Positions 45,554 to 54,434 of a stretch of 64,000 nucleotides of DNA are shown here, one piece after another. Made by a program: the position numbers and the translations under genes. Below the pieces are notes generated by a model, which saw only the letters and a list, made by a program, of their open reading frames with translations, made no database searches and had not been told where the DNA came from. Position 1 is the first letter of the stretch, and every line of letters starts with the position of its first letter. The stretch covers positions 1 through 64,000 of the forward strand of contig NZ_MIEQ01000022.1 of NCBI RefSeq assembly GCF_001968815.1. The letters are read 5' to 3'. Source of the DNA: Motiliproteus sp. MSK22-1 (GTDB taxonomy: Bacteria > Pseudomonadota > Gammaproteobacteria > Pseudomonadales > Balneatricaceae).

Positions 45554-48316
45554 ATGTTTGGAACCAGTACAGTCCTGTTAATCTTTTTCGCCTATATGGG
45601 AGCCTTGTTTTGGGTCGCCTTGTCTGTGGAGCGCAATCCCAAGTTATCCACCGCATTATCTCGACGCCCCTGGGTTTATGCGCTGTCGATCACCGTTTAT
45701 GCAACTTCCTGGACTTTCTATGGCAGTGTTGGCCTGGCATCAGAATCCGGCTTGATGTTCTTGCCAACTTATCTGGGACCTACTGTAGCCATTGGGCTCT
45801 GGTGGGTACTGCTGAGAAAGATGGTACGTATTAAGGAAAAACGTGGCATCACCAGTATTGCTGATTTTATTTCCGCCCGTTATGACCGCTCTCAGGGTGT
45901 TGCGATGATTGTCACCCTGATTGCCCTGTTAGGGACTTTGCCTTATATCGCCTTGCAGTTAAAAGCGGTGGTTACCAGCTTTAGCGTGATAACCGGGGCT
46001 AAGGAAACTGCACTGGACTGGCAAGGAATTGGTTTGGCAATAACCGTTCTTTTAATTGCCTTCAGTGTGCTGTTTGGTGCACGACGGCTGGATCCTACCG
46101 AGCGACATCAGGGGATGATGGCAGCTTTAGCTGTTGAGTGCTTTGTAAAGTTGTTGGCATTTATGTCCGTTGGAATCTTCGTAACCTATGGAATGTATGA
46201 CGGTTTCGGCGATATTCTTGATCAGCTCCCTCATCTAGATCGCCAGCAATTGACTCAAGTGGGAGATGATCAGTATCAAAGTTATGTCCGTTGGATGACA
46301 GTGTTTTTTATTTCTATGGCCGGTATTCTATTTTTACCTCGCCAGTTCCACACGGCTGTTATTGAAAATAGTAATGAGGAACATATTCGGACGGCAGTCT
46401 GGCTGGTACCGGCCTACTTGCTTCTGATTAGTATCTTTGTTGTTCCATTAGCAGCCGCTGGGAAACTGCAAGGGCTTTCTCCTCAGCTAGCTGAGTTCTT
46501 TGTGTTATTGCTTCCTATGCAGGCCGATCAGCATTTTCTTTCTATTCTCGTTTTTATCGGAGGGCTTGCTGCCGCCTCAGGCATGATTATTGTCAGTTCA
46601 GTTACCCTGGCTACCATGAGTACCAATCACTTACTGGTACCCGTGCTGAACCATGTTGATGCTCTGCATTTTATGAAACGTTATCTGCTTCCTGCTCGTT
46701 GGGTGGCAATTACCATCGTACTGTTATTTGGGTATCTTTTTGCCCGAGAACTGACAGAGGGCTGGTTGCTGGTCAATATCGGTATTCTTGGTTTCTGTGC
46801 GGCGTTGCAGTTTGTACCGGCGATCATCGGAGGGATGTTTTGGTTACGGGGGAATAAGACCGGAGCATTACTGGGGCTGAGTGCAGGTTTTATTCTTTGG
46901 TTTTATACGTTGATGGTACCGCTGCTTGCTCAGGGAGGCTGGCTGCCAATGACGTGGCTTAATGAGGGTCCTTTTGCGATGAACTGGTTACGGCCTGAAG
47001 CCTTGTTTGGTCTGGAACGTTTTGATTCGGTGACTCATGCGTCGTTCTGGTCGTTGTTTTTTAATAGTGGGTTCTATCTGTTGGGTTCGCTGTTAGCGCG
47101 GCAGAAGGAGACAGAGCTGGAAATGGCCAGTGCTTATGTTCATGCTCTCCGGTTTAATCGTCGTCGGGAGACTCATAGCAGCAGTGACAGCTCTACCATT
47201 GATAAAGCGGCGAAGCTGGACGAAGCCAGAACATTGCTAGAGCACTATTACAGTGAAAAGGTTGCCCGGAGTAAGGTGCGACAAATAATTGAGGGGATGG
47301 GCATCCTGGAAAAAGAATTGATTAGTGCAGGGGAGCTACTTCGTTTTCATCGTGAGTTGGAGCGGGTTTTGGCGGGTAGTATCGGTGCAGCAGCTGCTCA
47401 TAAGGTGATGAAGAAGGGGTTGAGCTATTCGGAGCAGGAGCACGGACAGGTAAACAGGGCTTACGCTGGAATTCTCGCTAATCTGCACCTGACTCCCGAC
47501 GAGTTACTGGAACGAATCTCCTATTTTGAAGAGCGAGATAAAGTACAGCGAATGCATTCTATTGAGCTAGAGGCTCGAGTGCTTGAGAGAGAGCGGGAAA
47601 TCAAAGGACGCTTACGGGCCGAAAAAGAAGCAGAAAAGGCGCTGCAATCACAGCAGCTGTTAAATGAATTGCTTATTCTTTCATTTGAAAAAACGGCAAT
47701 AGAAAGAACGCTTCAAAAAGCGTTGGATAAAATACTGGCGCTACTTTGGTTACCGACAAATGGTAAGGGGGTTATATTTCTGGCAGATAATAAACTCCAT
47801 GTAACTAACGTTATTGAGAAGGGGATAACAGAAGCTTGTTCTCCGGTTAAATATGAAGACTGTTTGCGTGGCATGGCAGTCGATCTGCAGCGCTCTTTAC
47901 AGAATGCAGAGGAGAGTGGCTTTGACAAGGACGCTGGTAATGAAGAGAGTATTGTTGAAGGTAGTGATAGTGAGGAGGTAAATGCTACAACCTGTGCACT
48001 TTTCTATTCGATGGAAGGGGAGATTAATTACCTGATGCCTTTATTAGCCGATAATGAGTTATTGGGTGGACTGGTGATTTATCTTCAATCCGGGTATCAA
48101 AAGCAGGAAAGTGATTTACTGTTTTTGGAGATTGTTGCCAATAGTTTAGGCGGTTTAGTTCAACGGTATCGAATTCAGCAGCAACTTGAGACTGAGCGGG
48201 GCGAACAAAAAATGCTCATTGCCAAGTTAGAAAGTGTAGAGCATCAGCTTCAGCAGTCTGAACAGGTTGCCAGTGATGATTCTGCTGATAGCAGCGCGGA
48301 AGCTAACGATCAGTAG
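45554..48316 (+). CDS. CbrA-like SLC5 symporter-STAC-GAF protein lacking a histidine kinase
   Basis: The 920-residue protein begins with about 13 membrane helices of the sodium:solute symporter (SLC5) family (YATSWTFYGSVGLA, ISARYDRSQG, PRQFHTAVIEN), as in CbrA, where this part transports histidine. A STAC-like helical region follows (SAGELLRFHRELERVLAGSIG, YSEQEHGQVNRAYAGILANL), then a coiled coil and a GAF-like domain (about 695-875). It ends LESVEHQLQQSEQVAS and a Ser/Asp tail: exactly where the dimerisation helix and H-box of this kinase class would begin. No kinase or regulator gene follows, so signalling must differ from CbrAB. Confidence 0.85.
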   Translation: MFGTSTVLLIFFAYMGALFWVALSVERNPKLSTALSRRPWVYALSITVYATSWTFYGSVGLASESGLMFLPTYLGPTVAIGLWWVLLRKMVRIKEKRGITSIADFISARYDRSQGVAMIVTLIALLGTLPYIALQLKAVVTSFSVITGAKETALDWQGIGLAITVLLIAFSVLFGARRLDPTERHQGMMAALAVECFVKLLAFMSVGIFVTYGMYDGFGDILDQLPHLDRQQLTQVGDDQYQSYVRWMTVFFISMAGILFLPRQFHTAVIENSNEEHIRTAVWLVPAYLLLISIFVVPLAAAGKLQGLSPQLAEFFVLLLPMQADQHFLSILVFIGGLAAASGMIIVSSVTLATMSTNHLLVPVLNHVDALHFMKRYLLPARWVAITIVLLFGYLFARELTEGWLLVNIGILGFCAALQFVPAIIGGMFWLRGNKTGALLGLSAGFILWFYTLMVPLLAQGGWLPMTWLNEGPFAMNWLRPEALFGLERFDSVTHASFWSLFFNSGFYLLGSLLARQKETELEMASAYVHALRFNRRRETHSSSDSSTIDKAAKLDEARTLLEHYYSEKVARSKVRQIIEGMGILEKELISAGELLRFHRELERVLAGSIGAAAAHKVMKKGLSYSEQEHGQVNRAYAGILANLHLTPDELLERISYFEERDKVQRMHSIELEARVLEREREIKGRLRAEKEAEKALQSQQLLNELLILSFEKTAIERTLQKALDKILALLWLPTNGKGVIFLADNKLHVTNVIEKGITEACSPVKYEDCLRGMAVDLQRSLQNAEESGFDKDAGNEESIVEGSDSEEVNATTCALFYSMEGEINYLMPLLADNELLGGLVIYLQSGYQKQESDLLFLEIVANSLGGLVQRYRIQQQLETERGEQKMLIAKLESVEHQLQQSEQVASDDSADSSAEANDQ

Positions 48317-48736
48317 ATAAGCGATATGCTCTTCGACTGAGTGATATATTTTCAGTCACGCTCTTGAGTAACAACGAGATGTTTTTAGTTCAGCCCGGTT
48401 TTTTTATAGAGCCTGTAGATAAAATTGAAGATTTTTCGATTATTTTGCATCTTTTCTCAAATAAGCCTTAATTTTCCCTGAGCTTAGCCGATTAGAGCCA
48501 CAGTGCTATATGAAAACATTAATCTGATGTATATCTGACTAGTGTATATAAGCACTCAGTGGTTGATTAGATAAACAACCCTGCGATTATAATGTAATGC
48601 TTAATGGCTTATTTATTCGTTCCAGGGTGCGTTTTTTCGCTTTATATCATGAGATAACAGCTAGTTGTTGCTTTTTCTCTTGAATATGCGAGTATCTCGC
48701 ATTAAATTTTTGAGCGACTAGTAATGGGAATCCTCA
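48317..48736. other. Gene-free spacer after the CbrA-like gene
   Basis: The AT-rich interval contains a T-run (CCCGGTTTTTTTATAG, about 48395) without a clear stem. Searching it for remains of a histidine kinase domain gave none in any frame that I could read. Confidence 0.4.
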
Positions 48737-48874
48737 ATGAAGCAAGGGCCAGATCTGATAATGATGCTGATTGTAGTATTTGCAGTGGGTTTTGTAATTA
48801 CCACGCTTAGTCAGTCCGATCTTCAATTTGCATCGGTCGTTACTCAGGTATTCAGTCAAGCGACCAATAGCTGA
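48737..48874 (+). CDS. Small single-span membrane protein
   Basis: This 45-codon gene reads MKQGPDLIMMLIVVFAVGFV, then ITTLSQSDLQFASVVTQVF. A GGGA lies ten bases upstream of the ATG, and the frame ends immediately next to the convergent ygfA stop. One membrane helix near the N-terminus. Function unknown. Confidence 0.55.
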   Translation: MKQGPDLIMMLIVVFAVGFVITTLSQSDLQFASVVTQVFSQATNS

Positions 48875-49459
48875 TCAACTGATATAAAGTGATCGGTCTG
48901 TTGCTACTCCGGCTAGGGGGATATCCCAGCTGGCAAGCTCCAATCTCTCCGTTTTTTGTAATTCATGTGCCAAGCCCAGTAATTTAGGTCCTTTCATTCC
49001 TCCTCTACGATGCTTGTAGGCAAAAGTACGATCATAATATCCGCCGCCCATTCCCAAGCGTCCTCCGAAAGGGTCGAACGCTACCAAGGGGAGTAGCACC
49101 AGGTCGAGGCCCCAGGCAGGAACACGAGGGTTTCTGACTCCGCAAGGTTCATCAATACCGTATTTATTTCGCTTCATCGGGCAACCTGGACGGTATCGGA
49201 CAAACCAGAGTCGGTTGTGACGTACCGGGTGTAATACTGGTAGATAACACTCTTTACCGGTAGCGAGAGCCCACTTCAATAAGGGTTGGGTGGATATTTC
49301 TCCGTCACTGGCCAAATAAAAGGCCAGTCGCTTCCTGCCCAGCAGTATTGGATTACGAATTAAAACACGTTTGAGACCTTCTGACGCTGTTGTTTGCTGT
49401 TTACGACTCAGGGCTCTGCGCTTTAAACGCATTTGTTTACGAAGCTGTTGACGGTCCAT
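48875..49459 (-). CDS. ygfA: 5-formyltetrahydrofolate cyclo-ligase
   Basis: This 194-residue enzyme turns 5-formyl-THF into 5,10-methenyl-THF using ATP. The family motif GGRLGMGGGYYDRTF is intact, and the basic N-terminus RQQLRKQMRLKRRALS is typical. It lies downstream of 6S RNA on the same strand, the conserved zapA-ssrS-ygfA order, and may be transcribed by readthrough from ssrS. Confidence 0.95.
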   Translation of the reverse strand: MDRQQLRKQMRLKRRALSRKQQTTASEGLKRVLIRNPILLGRKRLAFYLASDGEISTQPLLKWALATGKECYLPVLHPVRHNRLWFVRYRPGCPMKRNKYGIDEPCGVRNPRVPAWGLDLVLLPLVAFDPFGGRLGMGGGYYDRTFAYKHRRGGMKGPKLLGLAHELQKTERLELASWDIPLAGVATDRSLYIS

Positions 49460-49604
49460 GAAAGGATCCTATTATTATCGAGTTATATTCGTACCAATGG
49501 CTTAGGCCACTCCGGTGTGAAGAGTACTGGTAGTGATAGGTTCAGACAAGTATGGAAAAGGTTTTAGGGTATATATCCAGAGTTGGTAATTGCTGTTGTG
49601 CGAA

Positions 49605-49685
49605 GAAGCCGATTGCGTGGAGAAGCCGATTGCGTGGAGAAGCCGATTGCGTGGAGAAGCCGATTGCGTGGAGAAGCAAATTGTA
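49605..49685. repeat. 17-bp tandem repeat, four copies plus a partial
   Basis: GAAGCCGATTGCGTGGA is repeated four times exactly (49605-49621, 49622-49638, 49639-49655, 49656-49672), and a fifth copy diverges after GAAGC. It lies between 6S RNA and ygfA. Perfect identity indicates recent expansion by slippage. Confidence 0.95.
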
Positions 49686-49865
49686 CACGAAAGGGTACGA
49701 GTATGAGGTGCACAAAAACGGCAGGGGCAACTATATCGTCTGAAAAATATCGTCTGAAAAATCGTTTAGAGTCAAGCGCTATCGGGTAGTTATCAAGATA
49801 GAGCAGTACTTAGTCAACACCAGAAATTTGTCTGTGAGAGTGGATACATTGAAGAGGTAAAACAA

Positions 49866-50046
49866 AAGGCTCCCCAGGATGCCGGTGTTGATTTCGGCCC
49901 TGAACCCGAAGGTTCAAGGTGGTGGTTTTCGAGACACTTTAGGCTTTCCGTCTTGCGGACATGCACATCGGCGCCTTCTGAAAACCTCCGGGGTGTTAAT
50001 TATCGGCTCGAGGGACTGTACCAACTGCCAAACACCTCAGGGAGTG
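49866..50046 (-). ncRNA. ssrS: 6S RNA
   Basis: On the minus strand the 5' part CTCCCTGAGGTGTTTGG pairs with the 3' part GGCATCCTGGGGAG, as in the closing stem of E. coli 6S RNA. The internal signatures match: CAGTCCCTCGAGCCGAT near the 5' end and CCTTGAACC-TTCGGGTTCAGG near the 3' end. Length is about 180 nt, as expected. 6S RNA binds sigma-70 RNA polymerase in stationary phase by mimicking an open promoter. Position between zapA and ygfA is the conserved one. Confidence 0.92.
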
Positions 50047-50051
50047 AAGCT

Positions 50052-50079
50052 ATTATACCTTTGTTGCGGCTAATGTCAG
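50052..50079 (-). promoter_or_regulatory. ssrS promoter
   Basis: CTGACA (50074-50079), a 16-bp spacer and TATAAT (50052-50057) read on the minus strand place a start about seven bases downstream, at the predicted 5' end of 6S RNA. Confidence 0.75.
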
Positions 50080-50137
50080 GTCTTGTATTCTTCTGTGTCT
50101 GTGATAAGGGAATTGCCGAACTGACGCCAGGAAGGGG

Positions 50138-50434
50138 CTATTCCTTCGAGTCGGTGTTTGCAAGGGCCTGGCTGATCTTTTGGTCCAAACGGCGGTTGAG
50201 TTCAGCGGTTTCCTGACGGGCTTTGAGTAATTCGTGAGATAGATTTAAGGCTGCCATAACGGCTATGCGTTCCATTCCATAAACACGCCCACCGGATTTA
50301 ATTTCGTGCATGCGTTGATCCAGGTATTTGGCGGCTTCCATCAATTCCGGTTGAGCTTCTTCTGGACAATTAATGAGAAACTCTTTATCTATAACTTTTA
50401 TCGAGACGTTATTTTTATCGCGATGCTGCTTCAT
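50138..50434 (-). CDS. zapA: Cell division protein ZapA
   Basis: This 98-residue FtsZ-ring stabiliser has the N-terminal VSIKVIDKEFLINCPEE strand pair and a long C-terminal coiled coil (AALNLSHELLKARQETAEL). It overlaps the upstream coiled-coil gene by four bases, so the two are translated together. Confidence 0.93.
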   Translation of the reverse strand: MKQHRDKNNVSIKVIDKEFLINCPEEAQPELMEAAKYLDQRMHEIKSGGRVYGMERIAVMAALNLSHELLKARQETAELNRRLDQKISQALANTDSKE

Positions 50435-50637
50435 TGTTGCTCCATAGCCTTCAGTCGGCTGATCATCGCTTCAACTTTGGATTGGGTGCTGTTGCGAGAC
50501 TGTAATAACTGTGCTCGTTCGGCCTTCCATTCCACTTCCCGTTTTAGCAGTTTTTCGTTTTCTTCTTGCAGGTTATGGTAGCGTGCAATCAAACGATCTA
50601 TTTGCCGCTCAAGATGTTCGAATGTCTGTTCGCTCAT
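50431..50637 (-). CDS. Small coiled-coil protein, TIGR02449/ZapB-like
   Basis: The 68-residue protein is one continuous coiled coil (LERQIDRLIARYHNLQEENE). Proteins of this type are regularly encoded directly upstream of zapA in Pseudomonas-like bacteria and may act with ZapA at the division ring. No other domain is present. Confidence 0.8.
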   Translation of the reverse strand: MSEQTFEHLERQIDRLIARYHNLQEENEKLLKREVEWKAERAQLLQSRNSTQSKVEAMISRLKAMEQQ

Positions 50638-50855
50638 AACTTGTCCTTAAAAGCGCTTCCCAGAGGTGGATATCAATAATTTGATAACTATACTGAGCCA
50701 CCCAGGGTAGAGCAATGTTTAGGCGTATCTTTGCCTTCAGTAACCTACTGACTCCTTGATTCATGGCTCTGCAACGGTGGAGATGCTAGCATTAGAGTCT
50801 GTTTGAATTCTTTTAATTGGCGCCGTAACCGTTGGCGCTATACATGGGTGCTTTA

Positions 50856-51479
50856 ATGTCGAGTCTCGATCACTCAGAGCAATTGCTGCCAGATTTTGAT
50901 GGTTTGGCCAATCTGTTTGTACAGGCTGGAGCCTTCTGTTCTCCGGCAGAGTTTCACGGTAGCTTGTGTGGTCATCTGGCTGCTGGTGGACGCTATGAAC
51001 CAACAACCTGGTTAGCAGCAGCGACAGAGTTGATGGAAATTACCGAGGTCAGGGATGAATCTTTGGTCTCGGCCTTACAGTCGATTTATCAAGTGAGTCT
51101 GGAACAACTCTCCAATGGGCGTTTTGAATTTTCACTGCTTGTCCCGGAAGACGAAGCGCCGATGTCAGTACGAGCTGAAGCTCTTGGTCAATGGTGCCAT
51201 GGTTTCTTGAGTAGCTATGGTATTGCCGGCGGTGGTGTCGAAGGACAGTTGAGTGAAGATGCCCTGGACGCAATACAGGATATGGTACAAATCTCTCAGA
51301 TCGCTGCTGAATCCGGCGAGGATGAGGGAGAAGAAGCGGATTTTGTTGAGGTTTTTGAGTACGTAAGAATGTCCGCAATGCTGATTTTTTCCGAATGTAA
51401 CACCGACTCTGTTGGTGCTAATGGAGAAGACCAATCTGAGCTGGAACAGAACCCGCCAGCGGGTAAGCTTCTGCACTGA
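50856..51479 (+). CDS. ygfB: YgfB family protein (UPF0149)
   Basis: The 207-residue helical protein shows the UPF0149 pattern: FCSPAEFHGSLCGHLAAGG near the N-terminus, the LGQWCHGFLSSYG centre, and VFEYVRMSAMLIFSE near the end. In Pseudomonas aeruginosa YgfB regulates the alpA/ampDh3 beta-lactam response. It heads ygfB-pepP-ubiH, the order known from E. coli. The ATG at 50844 is an alternative start. Confidence 0.9.
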   Translation: MSSLDHSEQLLPDFDGLANLFVQAGAFCSPAEFHGSLCGHLAAGGRYEPTTWLAAATELMEITEVRDESLVSALQSIYQVSLEQLSNGRFEFSLLVPEDEAPMSVRAEALGQWCHGFLSSYGIAGGGVEGQLSEDALDAIQDMVQISQIAAESGEDEGEEADFVEVFEYVRMSAMLIFSECNTDSVGANGEDQSELEQNPPAGKLLH

Positions 51480-51488
51480 GGTTATCTT

Positions 51489-53000
51489 GTGATTAAAATA
51501 CCACAAACCGAATATCAGCACAGACGTATGCAACTGATGTCTATGCTTGACTCCCATAGTGCTGTGTTATTACCTGGCGCTAAGCTTTGTATTCGTAATC
51601 GTGATGCCGAGTACCCTTTCAGGCAAAGCAGTGATTTTCTGTATCTCACCGGTTTTCCAGAGCCGGAAGGCTTTTTACTCCTGCTCCCTGATGGAAATGG
51701 AGGAGGGCAATCGGTGCTGTTCTGCTTGCCTCGAGATCCAGAGAAAGAAACCTGGAACGGTTATCGCTATGGGCCAGAGGGCGTGGTAGACAACTTCAAT
51801 ATCGATCTTGCATATAACCTCGATGAATTAGATCAAAAGATGGTTGAGCTGTTGCATGGAAAAACCGACCTTTACTACCCATTAGCTCAGGATGAAGAGC
51901 TGTCTTCGCAAATACAGAACTGGCGAAAGCAGATTCAAAGTAAACACCGCAGTAGTCTCACTGTTCCTCAGACATTGCGCAATATTGAGCCTTTGTTGCA
52001 CGAGATGCGCTTAATTAAAAGCCCACAGGAACAGGCAGTTATGCGGGCTGCGGGGGCTTTGTCTGCAGAGGCTCATGTATCGGCAATGCAACATTGTGAA
52101 CCGGGGTTGATGGAGTATCAGTTGGAGGCAAAAATTCTCTACTGTTTCGCTGACCAGGGAGTACGTTCAGCTGCCTACAATACCATCGTAGGTGGTGGAG
52201 CTAACGGTTGTATCCTGCATTACACGGAAAATCGTGACCCACTGAAAGCGGGTGACCTTGTGCTGATTGATGCCGGTGCAGAAGTGGATGGTTATGCTGG
52301 TGATATTACCCGGACATTTCCGGTGAACGGAACATTCACTTCAGATCAGCGTGCCCTGTACCAATTGGTGCTGGACGCTCAGGTAGCGGCTATTGGAGAG
52401 ATAAAGCCGGGAGCTTCCTGGAACCGGCCCCATGAAATTGCAGTGGAAGTACTGACTGAGGGATTGTTGCAACTGGGTTTGCTGGAGGGAGAATTGTCTG
52501 CGCTTATTGAGTCGGAAGCGTATCGACCCTTCTATATGCACCGTACGGGACACTGGCTTGGTTTGGATGTGCATGATGTTGGTGAATACAAAGCCGCTGA
52601 AAATATGGCAGATCAGTGCAGTGCTGAACAGGATGAGATGAACAACAATGGGTCGGATCAGTTGCCCGCCCGTGGTAGTAAGGATAGTAAGACTAAGGAA
52701 CCGTGGCGTGCGCTGGAACCCGGTATGGTTTTAACGGTTGAACCTGGACTCTATATCGCCCCGAATTGTGAAACAGTCGACCCTCGTTGGCGGGGACTGG
52801 GGGTGCGTATTGAAGATGATGTACTGGTTACTGAATCTGGTTGTGAAATCTTAACAGCCGCTGTACCCAAAACCGTGGAACAAATCGAGGCGTTGATGAA
52901 AACAGCCAAAATAAAAAGAGAACATTTACAGACAGAAGAACAACATCGGGATCGTTCAAGTTTTGCAGAAACAAGCTCAGAGGTGCAGGTAAGGTCGTGA
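51489..53000 (+). CDS. pepP: Xaa-Pro aminopeptidase II
   Basis: This M24B metallopeptidase removes an N-terminal residue preceding proline. The two metal Asp (LIDAGAEVDGYAGDITR), the His in HRTGHWLGLDVHD and the two Glu (TVEPGLYI and RIEDDVLV) are present. At 503 residues it is some 60 longer than E. coli PepP; the extra length is a hydrophilic insert (DQCSAEQDEMNNNGSDQ...) between the His and Glu motifs plus a C-terminal tail. GTG start nine bases after ygfB; its stop overlaps ubiH. Confidence 0.93.
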   Translation: MIKIPQTEYQHRRMQLMSMLDSHSAVLLPGAKLCIRNRDAEYPFRQSSDFLYLTGFPEPEGFLLLLPDGNGGGQSVLFCLPRDPEKETWNGYRYGPEGVVDNFNIDLAYNLDELDQKMVELLHGKTDLYYPLAQDEELSSQIQNWRKQIQSKHRSSLTVPQTLRNIEPLLHEMRLIKSPQEQAVMRAAGALSAEAHVSAMQHCEPGLMEYQLEAKILYCFADQGVRSAAYNTIVGGGANGCILHYTENRDPLKAGDLVLIDAGAEVDGYAGDITRTFPVNGTFTSDQRALYQLVLDAQVAAIGEIKPGASWNRPHEIAVEVLTEGLLQLGLLEGELSALIESEAYRPFYMHRTGHWLGLDVHDVGEYKAAENMADQCSAEQDEMNNNGSDQLPARGSKDSKTKEPWRALEPGMVLTVEPGLYIAPNCETVDPRWRGLGVRIEDDVLVTESGCEILTAAVPKTVEQIEALMKTAKIKREHLQTEEQHRDRSSFAETSSEVQVRS

Positions 53001-54304
53001 AATCTCACTACGATATAGCCATCATTGGTGGTGGCATGGTGGGAGCGAGTTTAGCTGTCTCGTTACTTCAGGCTGCCAGTAAATACTCCCTGAGTATTGC
53101 TGTTTTTGAAGCACATCCCTTGCCTGAACCCACAGCAGAAACCTTCCAGCCCAGTTACGATGCGCGTTCGACAGCGCTTTCCTTTGGTACTCGGAAGTTA
53201 TTAGAGCAGATGGGAGTCTGGGATACCCTTAGGGCACAGGTTTCTCCGATTGAGAAGATCAGGGTTTCTGATCGTGGGCATTTCGGAGCGGTTCGTTTGG
53301 AGGCAAAAACCCAGCAAGTGCCGGCTTTGGGCTATGTTGTTGAAAATCGTTGGCTGGGACAAACGCTACTGGATGCGTTAAGTCGTGGTTTGTCCTCTGA
53401 CTCTATGGCAAAGAAGTCTTCAGATGCGGTTGCTGAGTCTCCTGTCAGCCTGCTCTGCCCAACCGAAGTAATCAGTGCCGAGCCTCTGGATAAAGGTATG
53501 CAATTGGTTGTGAGGAAGGATGGTAGTACTTTTGACGTGACGGCAGATCTGGTTGTTATGGCTGATGGTGGTCGCTCCGCATTACGAGAAAAACTGGCCA
53601 TTGATTACAACGAGTCGGACTATCAGCAGTATGCAGTGGTAGCCAATATTACTCCGGATAGACCTCATCAGAACATAGCCTATGAGCGATTTACTGCTTC
53701 TGGCCCTATGGCTTTGCTTCCGCTGACCAATGATGGCATGAATAAGCCCCGGTGTGCGTTAGTCTGGAGTATTGCTGCTGAGCAGGCGGAGCAAATAATG
53801 AACTGCTCTGGCGACAAGTTTCTTCACCAGCTGCAGCAGCAATTTGGTTATCGTGCGGGCATTTTCCAACAGGTTGGTCAACGTTATTGCTATCCACTTC
53901 AACTGATGCGAGTAAGGGAGCAGGTCAGGCAGGGAATTGTGGTATTGGGTAATGCTGCCCATACTTTGCACCCAATAGCAGGTCAGGGCTTTAACCTGGC
54001 GTTGAGAGGGGCATTGGCATTATCTGAACAGCTGGTAAAGGCAGTGGAAGAGGGAGCTGATTTAGGTGCCATGGCGACTCTAAGACAGTTCGAGCAGCGT
54101 CTGGAGTGGGATCAAGACAAGACTATCGGCTTTAGTGATCAGGTAACTCGGCTATTTTCCTCCGAGGCCGGTGGGGCTGTCGTTGCCCGTAACCTGGGAT
54201 TACTGGCTATGGATCTCTCCCCAATTGCAAAACAATGGTTTGCGCGCAGTGCGATGGGGCTCGATATCCCTGCTCCAGCGTTTGCTAACCAGGCTAGAGA
54301 ATAA
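52997..54304 (+). CDS. ubiH: 2-octaprenyl-6-methoxyphenol hydroxylase UbiH
   Basis: This 435-residue FAD monooxygenase acts in aerobic ubiquinone synthesis. The FAD motifs IAIIGGGMVGASLAVSL, VVMADGGRSALREKL and GNAAHTLHPIAGQGFNLALR are intact. The start overlaps the pepP stop, the standard pepP-ubiH coupling. Confidence 0.93.
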   Translation: MKSHYDIAIIGGGMVGASLAVSLLQAASKYSLSIAVFEAHPLPEPTAETFQPSYDARSTALSFGTRKLLEQMGVWDTLRAQVSPIEKIRVSDRGHFGAVRLEAKTQQVPALGYVVENRWLGQTLLDALSRGLSSDSMAKKSSDAVAESPVSLLCPTEVISAEPLDKGMQLVVRKDGSTFDVTADLVVMADGGRSALREKLAIDYNESDYQQYAVVANITPDRPHQNIAYERFTASGPMALLPLTNDGMNKPRCALVWSIAAEQAEQIMNCSGDKFLHQLQQQFGYRAGIFQQVGQRYCYPLQLMRVREQVRQGIVVLGNAAHTLHPIAGQGFNLALRGALALSEQLVKAVEEGADLGAMATLRQFEQRLEWDQDKTIGFSDQVTRLFSSEAGGAVVARNLGLLAMDLSPIAKQWFARSAMGLDIPAPAFANQARE

Positions 54305-54434
54305 TATTGAAGAGCGTACCTTAGAGATAATTTTCTAGTTGAGCACTTCTATCTGCGATTTAAGCGTAGTATGGAACACTTGTGTCCAACCCAGTGGAAT
54401 GACAAGTGGTATAAAACAACAGTGATACAAGGTA

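Noticed and set aside
48317-48736. Remains of a histidine kinase domain after the CbrA-like gene
   Set aside because: No H-box, N-box or G-box text could be read in any frame of this interval.
49605-49685. Possible CRISPR array
   Set aside because: The 17-bp units are directly abutting with no spacers and no cas genes are present; it is a simple tandem repeat.
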